Shown: positions 16,608-23,305 of the stretch, piece by piece
Layout of the letters: each line of letters starts with the position of its first letter
How positions within the stretch are numbered: the stretch's first letter is position 1
Source: Thermosulfurimonas sp. F29
GTDB taxonomy: Bacteria > Desulfobacterota > Thermodesulfobacteria > Thermodesulfobacteriales > Thermodesulfobacteriaceae
Assembly: GCF_019688735.1 (NCBI RefSeq)
Contig: NZ_JAIFYA010000001.1
Coordinates: 558,001 to 622,000, forward strand
Direction of reading: 5' to 3'
DNA length: 64,000 nt
The notes under the pieces: model-generated
Database searches by the model: none
What the model was told of the DNA's origin: nothing
What the model saw: only the letters and a program-made list of their open reading frames with translations
Position numbers and translations under genes: made by a program

Positions 16608-17567
16608 TCAGCTCACAAACAGCTTGAGACGCACCTTTTTGTATTCCTTCAGGGTGCGGAGGGCCAGGTATTCGGGGATTCCGTGGGTTTCGGCGAGCCG
16701 ACGCACCCGATCCTTAAGGCCCTGCCGGGCGTGGATCATGGTGTAGAGGTTGTAGGGCCAGTCCGGATAGCTCACCCTTTCGTAGCAGTGAGTTACGCCG
16801 GGCTCCCGGGCCAGGGCCTCGCCCACCTTCACTATTTTCTCCTCCGGCACCCGCCAGGCCACCATCACATTTTCCCGGAAACCGGCACGCCGATGGCGCA
16901 CCAGCCCGGCAAACCGGCGCATAACCCCCCGCGCAAGCATCTCCCGGATCCAGGAAAGGAGCTCCTCCTCGGAAAGCCCCACCCTTTCGGCCACCTCCCG
17001 GAAAGGCCTGGGCACCAGGGGCAAAGGCTCCTGAACCGCCCGGACCAGCCGGACGGTCTCCGCGTCGGGCGGCAAAATCTCCCGCACGGTCTCGAAGCTC
17101 CCGTTCCCGGCGGTGCCCTCCTCGAGATCAAAGATCACGGCTATACGGAACACCCGTTTTATGGGAAGAAGCAGGAGGCGGACGGCTCCGGCCCCGCGGG
17201 CCAGACCCTGCACCTCGTCCTCCAGAGAGGTTCCCGGAGGCACGGCAATGGTGAACCAGAAGTTGAAACGATGGTCGCGAAGGTAGTTGTGGCTTACTCC
17301 GGGGTGAGCGTTTATAATCCCGGCCGCCCGGGCGCAAAGATCCTCCGGCACCTCGAAGGCCACCAGGCTGGTCCGATACCCCAGGGCCGGGGGATTGAAG
17401 ATGCCCCCGATCTGGCGCAGGATGCCTTCCCGGGAGAGCCGCCCCAGGCGTTCTATTACCTCTTCCTCGGGAAGCCCCAGCCTTCGCCCCACCTCGGCGT
17501 AGGGCCTGGAGACCAGCGGAAAATCCCTCTGTATAATATTTAGAAGCTTGCGATTCCGCTCGTCCAT
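16608..17567 (-). CDS. siroheme decarboxylase, fused AhbA-AhbB
   Basis: 319 residues made of two Lrp/AsnC-like halves. Residues 1 to about 155 form the first unit (winged helix LLNIIQRDFPLVSRPYAEVG; ligand region HNYLRDHRFNFWFT). The rest is the second unit (PLPLVPRPFREVAERVGLSEEEL; HCYERVSYPDWPYNLYTMIHA). AhbA and AhbB together decarboxylate siroheme to didecarboxysiroheme in the alternative heme pathway of sulfate reducers and archaea and in heme d1 synthesis (NirDLGH). In most sulfate reducers they are separate genes, so this is a fusion. Its 3' 43 bases are duplicated next to trpG. It is divergent from the DUF362 gene. Confidence 0.85.
   Translation of the reverse strand: MDERNRKLLNIIQRDFPLVSRPYAEVGRRLGLPEEEVIERLGRLSREGILRQIGGIFNPPALGYRTSLVAFEVPEDLCARAAGIINAHPGVSHNYLRDHRFNFWFTIAVPPGTSLEDEVQGLARGAGAVRLLLLPIKRVFRIAVIFDLEEGTAGNGSFETVREILPPDAETVRLVRAVQEPLPLVPRPFREVAERVGLSEEELLSWIREMLARGVMRRFAGLVRHRRAGFRENVMVAWRVPEEKIVKVGEALAREPGVTHCYERVSYPDWPYNLYTMIHARQGLKDRVRRLAETHGIPEYLALRTLKEYKKVRLKLFVS
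16621..16663. repeat. right copy of 43-bp direct repeat (3' end of ahbAB)
   Basis: Matches 16074-16116 in 42 of 43 positions (C/T difference at the 18th base). It lies inside the coding end of the siroheme decarboxylase fusion and is therefore the likely source copy. The two copies enclose the hicBA operon and about 500 bases in total. Confidence 0.9.
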
Positions 17568-17601
17568 GTCTTAAAGTAGAGGTTAAAGGAGAGAGCGCAA
17601 A

Positions 17602-18723
17602 ATGGCAAGCAGGGTCTATTTTGTGGATCTCCATTTAAAGAAAAAGACCACGCTTCTGGACAAGGTGTCGGCGTTGCTCGAGGCGGTGGGGGTTTCCGGG
17701 CGTTTCAGGAAGGGGGCTCTGGTGGCGGTGAAGCTCCACTTCGGTGAGGCCGGGAACCTGGCTCACCTTCGGCCCCAGTGGGTGCGCCGGGTGGTGGAGG
17801 AGCTCCGCCGGGCGGGGGCCAGACCCTTTCTCACCGACACCAACACCCTTTATCGAGGAAGTCGTTCGGATGCGGTGGTGCACCTCGAGACGGCCATCCG
17901 GAACGGCTTCGACTTCGCCGTGGTGGGCGCCCCGATCGTGATCGCCGACGGTCTGCGGGGCAACACCTACGAACGGGTGGAGATGGACCTTCCGGTGCTC
18001 AAGGAGTTCTATGTGGCCAAGGAGATTGCCCGGGCCGACGGTCTGGTGGTGCTCACCCACTTCAAGGGGCACGAGCTTTCGGCCTTCGGAGGGGCGATCA
18101 AGAATGTGGGCATGGGGTGTGCGGCCCGGAAGGGAAAGCTCGAGCAGCACTCCACCGTGGCCCCCAAAATAGACAAGAAGCGCTGCGTGGCCTGCGGGAC
18201 CTGTGCGGAGTTCTGTCCGGTGGGGGCCCCGGAGCCGGCCAAAGGGGTGAAGAAACCCCGCTACCGCATAAACGAGAAACGCTGTATCGGCTGCGGGGAA
18301 TGTATCGCGGTTTGCCCTCAAGAGGCCATCAGGGTCCAGTGGAACGAGAAGGCCGAACTTTTCATGCGCAAGATGGCCGAATACGCCGCAGCGGTGCTCC
18401 GGGACAAAAAGGGACGGACGGTCTTCCTGAACTTCGTGCTTCAGGTCTCCCCGGCCTGCGACTGTTATCCCTTTAACGACTATCCCCTGGTGCGGGACCT
18501 CGGGATCCTGGCCTCGGAGGATCCGGTGGCCATAGACCAGGCCTCGGTGGACCTGGTGAACCGGGAGGCGGGACTTCCCGGATCAAAGACCGAGGCGGCG
18601 GGGCCCGGAGAGGACAAGTTCCGGGCCCTTTATCCCGGGCTCAACTGGGAGATCACCCTGGAGCACGCCGAAAGGATCGGCCTGGGAACCAGAGAATACG
18701 AGCTGATAAGGCTTGAGGTCTGA
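17602..18723 (+). CDS. DUF362 protein with two [4Fe-4S] ferredoxin motifs
   Basis: 373 residues. The N-terminal DUF362 domain (VYFVDLHLKKKTTLLDKVSALL; VAVKLHFGEAGN; THFKGHELSAFGGAIKNVGMGC) is followed by two CxxCxxCxxxCP motifs: CVACGTCAEFCP and CIGCGECIAVCP (around residues 195-240). After that DUF362 resumes (DYPLVRDLGILASEDPVAIDQ). The function of this widespread anaerobe family is unknown, but an electron-transfer or cofactor-related role is likely. Start ATG has GGAGAGAG upstream. A four-base gap separates it from the nucleotidyltransferase gene. Confidence 0.85.
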   Translation: MASRVYFVDLHLKKKTTLLDKVSALLEAVGVSGRFRKGALVAVKLHFGEAGNLAHLRPQWVRRVVEELRRAGARPFLTDTNTLYRGSRSDAVVHLETAIRNGFDFAVVGAPIVIADGLRGNTYERVEMDLPVLKEFYVAKEIARADGLVVLTHFKGHELSAFGGAIKNVGMGCAARKGKLEQHSTVAPKIDKKRCVACGTCAEFCPVGAPEPAKGVKKPRYRINEKRCIGCGECIAVCPQEAIRVQWNEKAELFMRKMAEYAAAVLRDKKGRTVFLNFVLQVSPACDCYPFNDYPLVRDLGILASEDPVAIDQASVDLVNREAGLPGSKTEAAGPGEDKFRALYPGLNWEITLEHAERIGLGTREYELIRLEV

Positions 18724-18726
18724 GGA

Positions 18727-19017
18727 ATGAGGCTTTCGGAGCACTATCGCCGGGTCATCAGGGAGACGGCGGAAAAAATCTTCGGCCCCGGAACGGAAGT
18801 CTATCTTTTCGGAAGCCGGGTGGACGACAGCCGGCGGGGAGGGGACATAGATCTATACATCGTTCCCGGGGAAAGGACGGAACTTTTCGAAAAAAAGGGG
18901 CGTTTCCTGGCCCGACTGTGGAGCCTTCTGGGGGAACAGAAGATCGATGTGGTGATAGCTAAAGATCCCGAACGGCCCATAGAAAAGATAGCCCGCAGGG
19001 AAGGGATAAGACTGTGA
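18727..19017 (+). CDS. mntA: MNT-type nucleotidyltransferase, probable MntA antitoxin
   Basis: 96 residues. Minimal nucleotidyltransferase fold with YLFGSRVDDSRRGGDIDLYI: Gly 29-Ser 30 and the metal-binding Asp 40 and Asp 42. MntA proteins AMPylate the paired HepT toxin on a Tyr and so neutralise it. Stop overlaps the HepT start by four bases. Here it sits directly behind the DUF362 gene, with no separate promoter visible. Confidence 0.85.
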   Translation: MRLSEHYRRVIRETAEKIFGPGTEVYLFGSRVDDSRRGGDIDLYIVPGERTELFEKKGRFLARLWSLLGEQKIDVVIAKDPERPIEKIARREGIRL

Positions 19018-19487
19018 ACGGCCTGCGGCTGAAGTTTCAGAAAAAGCGGGAAGAGGTTAGAAAACACCTCGGAGTCCTGGAGAGGGCCTTTCGGGCTCTG
19101 CACGAAAAGCTGGGGCCTTCCTTCAATGAGGAGACGATGGAAAGGGCGCGGGAGGATCCGATTCTTCTTCCTTATCTGGATCAAGTCGCCTACCGTTTTT
19201 CCAGACTTCAGGATAGTCTGGGGGATCTCCTTCGCCTCTATCTTTTGATCAAGGGGGAGAGCGTGGAAAATTTACCCATGCTGGATCTGGTTAATCTGGC
19301 GGAAAAGCGGGGTCTTTCCGTTAACGGGGAGAGGTGGTGGCACCTTCGGCGACTGCGAAACATCCTGGTCCACGAGTATCCGGAGGAGGACGAAGAGGTG
19401 GCCCGGGCTTTGAGAGAGATAGAGTCCGAACTTTCCGGGGTGAGAAAACTTCTTGCGGAGATGGAGGATGGGCTTTCGACCCTTTGA
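19014..19487 (+). CDS. hepT: HEPN-domain protein, probable HepT-like toxin
   Basis: 157 residues, GTG start overlapping mntA. The HEPN RNase motif RX4HXY is clear near the C-terminal third: R115-N-I-L-V-H120-E-Y122. Family: HepT ribonuclease, silenced by MntA AMPylation of the Tyr. The N-terminal half is longer than in minimal HepT proteins and is helical (PYLDQVAYRFSRLQDSLGDLL), as is usual in this family. Possible cellular defence or stress role by analogy only. Confidence 0.82.
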   Translation: MNGLRLKFQKKREEVRKHLGVLERAFRALHEKLGPSFNEETMERAREDPILLPYLDQVAYRFSRLQDSLGDLLRLYLLIKGESVENLPMLDLVNLAEKRGLSVNGERWWHLRRLRNILVHEYPEEDEEVARALREIESELSGVRKLLAEMEDGLSTL

Positions 19488-20055
19488 GATCCTGAGGGAG
19501 AGGGTGGCCAGGGACCGTCTTCCGGCGGGGCCGGAGCGGCCCCTCTGTGAGGAGGATCCGGAGGAATTTTTCCGGAAGGTTCGGCCCCTTGAGGATCGGA
19601 ATTTCTTCTGGGCCCCGTGTCCGCGGTCTCCCCGGAGGGAGGAGGAAAGGGACTGGCCTCCGGAACCCCTTCGGGTGCGGGTGTGGCAGACCTCGGAATA
19701 TATGGAGGGGCGGGCTCCGGGGGTGACTAAAGAGCTCCTGCGCCGTCTTCGCGAGGGACGCATCGCCTACAGCCGGGTGCTCGACCTCCACGGGTTAACC
19801 GTGGCCGAGGCGGAGGTGGTCTTCCACCGGTTTTTGCGGGAATGTCTCTTTCGCGGGGATCGGTGCGTGCTGGTGGTTCACGGCCGGGGGCTTTCCTCGC
19901 CCCGGGGTCCGGTGTTAAAAGAGAAGGTGAGGTTCTGGCTTGAGCGCGGGCCTTTAAGACGCCACATACTGGCCTACGCCAGCGCCCGACCCTGTGACGG
20001 TGGTCCGGGGGCCACCTATGTGTTGCTTACCCGGAAGGGGTGGAGGAAGAAATGA
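19468..20055 (+). CDS. Smr-domain protein
   Basis: 195 residues from ATG 19468 (GGAGATGGAGG upstream). It overlaps the HepT gene by 20 bases. The C-terminal Smr domain shows LDLHGLTVAEAEVVFHRFL, VVHGRGLSSPRG and GGPGATYVLLTR; the LDxHG and HGxG motifs are the hallmarks. Smr domains are nucleic-acid endonucleases; stand-alone YdaL-like forms in Proteobacteria have been linked to RNA or ribosome rescue. The first 85 residues are a variable Pro/Glu-rich region. Stop overlaps the next start (ATGA). Confidence 0.88.
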   Translation: MGFRPFEILRERVARDRLPAGPERPLCEEDPEEFFRKVRPLEDRNFFWAPCPRSPRREEERDWPPEPLRVRVWQTSEYMEGRAPGVTKELLRRLREGRIAYSRVLDLHGLTVAEAEVVFHRFLRECLFRGDRCVLVVHGRGLSSPRGPVLKEKVRFWLERGPLRRHILAYASARPCDGGPGATYVLLTRKGWRKK

Positions 20056-21173
20056 AGGCTCCGGCCCACGGACGGAACAAGGTTCTGGTGCACGGGCTTC
20101 CGGGCTCGGGCAAGACCACCCTGATCGAGAGGGTAGCGGGCGGGATCCCGGGTCCGAAGAGGGGGTTCGTCACCCGGGAGGTGCGGGAGGGGGGGCGCCG
20201 GATAGGGTTCAAGATCCACACCCTAGACGGACGGGAGGCCTGGCTGGCCAAAAAAGGCCGGGGCTGGCCCCAGGTGGGAAAGTACAAGGTCTTCCTTGAA
20301 ACCTTTGAAAAACTGGCCCTTTCGGCTCTCGCCCCGGCCGAGCCCGACACCCTCTATGTGGTGGACGAGATCGGCAAGATGGAGATCTTCTCCGAGGCCT
20401 TTCGCGAGCGTATCCGGGAGCTTCTTTCCGGGCCGGATCCCGTTCTGGCCTCGGTGGGCTACGGGCAGATCCCCTTCCTGGAGGAGATTTTCAGGCTCAA
20501 AGGCCCCGTCTTCTGCGAGATTACCCCGGACAATCGGGATTACCTGGTGGAGAGAATAACCGTGGAATTCGAACGCCCCGGGCGTCTTATCGTGTTCGAG
20601 GGGATAGACGGCTCCGGCAAGAGCACCCTGGCCCGGGAGGTTTACCGGGCCCTCAGGAAGGAGGGGCTTCCCGTGCTGCTTACCCGGGAGCCCTCCGAGG
20701 GAGAATGGGGGCGCAAGGTCAGGGAACATCTGGCCAAGGGAACCCCGCTCTCCCCGCAGGCCTACGCCGAGCTCTTCCTCCGTGACCGGAGAGAGCACGC
20801 GGAAAAGGTCCTCACCCCTTCGCTTAAGGCTGGAAAGGTCGTTCTCTGTGATCGCTACTATCCGTCCACCCTGGCCTATCAGGGAAGCGAAGGGCTGGAG
20901 GTGGAGGAACTCCTTCGCCGCAACGAGACCGTGGCCCCGGTACCGGATCTGGTGGTGTTCGTGGATGTGCCGGTGGAGGTGGCCTTGGAACGGGTGCGGC
21001 AGAGGAAAAAGATCCGAGAGCTTTTCGAGACCCGGGAAAAACTCACGAACATCAGGAAACTGTACCTGGAGATCCTTCCGCGTTTCCGGCACCTGTGCCT
21101 TCCCGGGGACAAACCGGTGGCGGAACTCTGTGAGGAGGTCCTGAATGCCCTACCCCATCCGGATCACCATTGA
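20052..21173 (+). CDS. tmk: fused THEP1-type nucleoside triphosphatase and thymidylate kinase
   Basis: 373 residues from ATG 20052, which overlaps the smr stop. Residues 1 to about 172 form a THEP1/NTPase domain: P-loop GLPGSGKT (15-22), LDGREAW, and Walker B VVDEIGKME (103-111), a THEP1 signature. Residues from about 178 on form a dTMP kinase: P-loop FEGIDGSGKSTL (182-193), REPSEGEWG, RDRREHAEKVL and CDRYYPSTLAYQG. Tmk makes dTDP; THEP1 proteins hydrolyse NTPs with unclear purpose. The two are not normally one polypeptide, and the join (ERITVEFERPGRLIVFEG) is seamless, so the fusion is real and not a frameshift. Confidence 0.9.
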   Translation: MKAPAHGRNKVLVHGLPGSGKTTLIERVAGGIPGPKRGFVTREVREGGRRIGFKIHTLDGREAWLAKKGRGWPQVGKYKVFLETFEKLALSALAPAEPDTLYVVDEIGKMEIFSEAFRERIRELLSGPDPVLASVGYGQIPFLEEIFRLKGPVFCEITPDNRDYLVERITVEFERPGRLIVFEGIDGSGKSTLAREVYRALRKEGLPVLLTREPSEGEWGRKVREHLAKGTPLSPQAYAELFLRDRREHAEKVLTPSLKAGKVVLCDRYYPSTLAYQGSEGLEVEELLRRNETVAPVPDLVVFVDVPVEVALERVRQRKKIRELFETREKLTNIRKLYLEILPRFRHLCLPGDKPVAELCEEVLNALPHPDHH

Positions 21174-21519
21174 GGACCTGGTCCTTCGGGCCGAGCTTTT
21201 CGAGACCGAATGTGGCCGCCGGATCTACGAGAGCCTTCCGCTTGAGGCGGAGATTCAGGAATGGGGGGACGAATTCTACTTCAGGGTACCGGTGGACTGC
21301 GAGCCCGACGAAACCTACACCCTGGAGGTCAGGGTCGGAGACATAGGCTACTGGCCTCCGGGACGGGCCCTGGCCATCTTCTTCGGCCCCACCCCGGCCT
21401 CTACCGGCCCGGATCCGGTCCCGGCCAGCGAGGTCAACCTGGTGGGCCGTCTCCTCGACGATCCCTCTCACCTTAAAAAAGTAAAAGGCGCCCGTCTCCT
21501 TCGCCTCGAGCCCGTTTAA
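21145..21519 (+). CDS. cyclophilin-like fold protein (TM1367 family)
   Basis: 124 residues. Matches the cyclophilin-like family represented by Thermotoga TM1367: DYxL-type beta core EWGDEFYFRVPVDCEPDE and the conserved VGDIGYWPPGRALAIFFGPTPAS, then SEVNLVGRL. The biochemical role is unknown; peptidyl-prolyl isomerase residues are not conserved in this family. ATG lies 29 bases inside the 3' end of the thymidylate kinase gene. It is the last gene before the TetR promoter region. Confidence 0.75.
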   Translation: MPYPIRITIEDLVLRAELFETECGRRIYESLPLEAEIQEWGDEFYFRVPVDCEPDETYTLEVRVGDIGYWPPGRALAIFFGPTPASTGPDPVPASEVNLVGRLLDDPSHLKKVKGARLLRLEPV

Positions 21520-21533
21520 TCCTCTCCTCGGCC

Positions 21534-21567
21534 TTGACTCCGGATTTTTGTTTGAATTAAAATTCAA
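21534..21567 (+). promoter_or_regulatory. promoter and palindromic operator of the efflux operon
   Basis: -35 TTGACT (21534-21539), 18-base gap, -10 TAAAAT (21558-21563). The palindrome TTGAAT-TAAA-ATTCAA (21552-21567) covers the -10. Transcription would start almost at the TetR ATG (21571), and no Shine-Dalgarno is present, which suggests a leaderless mRNA. A repressor bound to this palindrome would block the -10, so negative autoregulation by the TetR protein is inferred. Confidence 0.65.
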
Positions 21568-21570
21568 CTT

Positions 21571-22176
21571 ATGAACACCCGTTCAAAAAGAAAAATCTGG
21601 CGCGAGGAGGTTAAAAGGGAGATCCTTGCGGCTGCGCTTTCGGTCTTCTCGGAAAGGGGCTTTCATCGAGCCAAAATGACTGAAATTGCCGAAAGGGCCG
21701 GAGTGGCGGTGGGGACCCTTTATCAGTATTTCCCGAGCAAAAAGGCCCTTTACGAAACCCTTCTTTTTGAGGCCGCCTCAAGGATACACGAAAGGGTAAT
21801 AAAGGTTCTTTCCCGGGAGGGCCCTCCGGAGGAAATTTTAATGAAGTTCCTGGAAGTAAAGCTGGAGACCCTTCGCGAAAACGAAACTCTGCTCAAGCTT
21901 CACCTTCGGGAACTCTGGGAGGCGAGATTCCGCGGGGTGCATACGGAAAAGATCCGGGCCCTTTTTGAGGACTATCTGGAAAGACTGGCCGGAATACTCA
22001 AAAAGTTACCCTCTCCTCTTTCCAAGAATCCTAGATTTTATGCCGCTTTAGTGGACGGAGTGATCGCCACCGCGGTGGTGGAGGCCCTGGAGGGAAGAAT
22101 CCCTTTCCCCGGCCCGAAGGATCTGTGGGAAGTTCTCAGTCAGGCCCTTATCCCCGGGGAGAGAGCCCATGAATAG
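21571..22176 (+). CDS. TetR/AcrR-family transcriptional repressor
   Basis: 201 residues. The N-terminal helix-turn-helix is classic: REILAAALSVFSERGFHRAKMTEIAERAGVAVGTLYQYFPSKKALYETL is read across residues 14-62 (key residues AxxxFxxxG, T/xxIAxxAGVxxGTLYxYFxxKxxL). The ligand-binding C-terminal domain is variable. It opens an operon with an EmrA-like, an EmrB-like and a TolC-like gene and overlaps the next gene by eight bases, so it very likely controls this pump. A palindrome over its own -10 element is the candidate operator. Confidence 0.92.
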   Translation: MNTRSKRKIWREEVKREILAAALSVFSERGFHRAKMTEIAERAGVAVGTLYQYFPSKKALYETLLFEAASRIHERVIKVLSREGPPEEILMKFLEVKLETLRENETLLKLHLRELWEARFRGVHTEKIRALFEDYLERLAGILKKLPSPLSKNPRFYAALVDGVIATAVVEALEGRIPFPGPKDLWEVLSQALIPGERAHE

Positions 22177-23305
22177 CAAACACCGGAGACTGGCGTTATT
22201 TATCCTTCTCGCCATTTTTCTTGCCCTCCTGGTCTTCCTGGCCAGGTTCCTCTGGCATCGTCACCTCTACGCCGTAACCAACGCCGTTTTCGTGGAGACC
22301 GACGCCCTGGTGTTTACCTCCTTCGATCAGGTGAACGGACGGATCGTAAAACTTTACCGCCGGGAGGGGGACAGGGTGCGGAAGGGCGAGCCGCTGGCCG
22401 AGATCGACAACTCCACCTATGCCCTGCGGGTAAGGGAGCTTGAGGCCGGCCTTTCGGCGTTGAGGGAGCGGGCGCGGGCCCTTTCCATCGAGATAAAGAG
22501 ACTCCGTAGGGAGATCACCCTCCGGGAGGCCCGGGCGGAAAACGAAATCCGGAGGATCGAGGCCGAAAGAAGGGCCCTGATAGGCGAACGGAAAGCCCTG
22601 CGGGAGGAACTGGCCCAGGCCGAACGGGATTTCCGGAGATTTTCCAGACTCTACCGGGAGAATCTAATTCCCCGTCACCGGCTGGAGGAAGCGGAGTTGC
22701 GTTTTCGAACCCTGCGGGCCAGGGAGGAGGCGCTTTCGGCCCGGGTGGAGTCCCTTTCCGCGGCCCTTGAGGCCGCCCGGAAGGAAAAACGCCTGGTGCA
22801 GAACAGCCGCAAACTCGTGCGGGAGAAAGAAAAGGAGCTCTCGGCTCTCAGGGCCCGGATCGAGGCCCGCGAACAGGCCCTCGCCGAGGCCCGTCTTCTC
22901 CTGGCCCGCTGCCGGCTCACCAGTCCGGTTTCCGGCTACATCGCCAAGCGCTTCCACGCCGAAGGCGATGTGGTGGGCCCCGGAGAACCGGTTTACGCGG
23001 TGGTGGATTTTTCTAAACTGTATGTCCTGGTTCTTCTTGAGGAAACCAAGCTTCGGGGCGTAAAACCCGGCTGTGAGGCCAGAATAAAAATAGACGCCTA
23101 CCCCGACCGGGTGTACCGGGGGGTGGTAACGGCCGTTCTTCCGGCCACCGCCGCCAAATTCGCCCTGGTGCCCCGGGACATCTCCGCGGGAGAGTTTACC
23201 AAGGTGGCCCAGAGGGTTCCGGTCAAGATCCGAATCACCCAGGGAGATCTCTCCCTCCTTCGGGTGGGACTCGGGGGAGAGGTGGAGATCCGCAGGAAGT
23301 TCTGA
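22169..23305 (+). CDS. HlyD/EmrA-type membrane fusion protein
   Basis: 378 residues. One N-terminal membrane helix (LALFILLAIFLALLVFLARFLW), then a lipoyl-like half (VNGRIVKLYRREGDRVRKGEPLAEID). A long alpha-helical hairpin rich in Arg/Glu/Ala spans about residues 88-245, the second lipoyl half (TSPVSGYIAKRFHAEGDVVGPGEPVYAVVD) follows, and a beta-barrel end. It would sit in the periplasm and join the MFS pump to the outer-membrane channel. Overlaps tetR by eight bases, and its stop overlaps the next ATG (TGATG). Confidence 0.92.
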   Translation: MNSKHRRLALFILLAIFLALLVFLARFLWHRHLYAVTNAVFVETDALVFTSFDQVNGRIVKLYRREGDRVRKGEPLAEIDNSTYALRVRELEAGLSALRERARALSIEIKRLRREITLREARAENEIRRIEAERRALIGERKALREELAQAERDFRRFSRLYRENLIPRHRLEEAELRFRTLRAREEALSARVESLSAALEAARKEKRLVQNSRKLVREKEKELSALRARIEAREQALAEARLLLARCRLTSPVSGYIAKRFHAEGDVVGPGEPVYAVVDFSKLYVLVLLEETKLRGVKPGCEARIKIDAYPDRVYRGVVTAVLPATAAKFALVPRDISAGEFTKVAQRVPVKIRITQGDLSLLRVGLGGEVEIRRKF

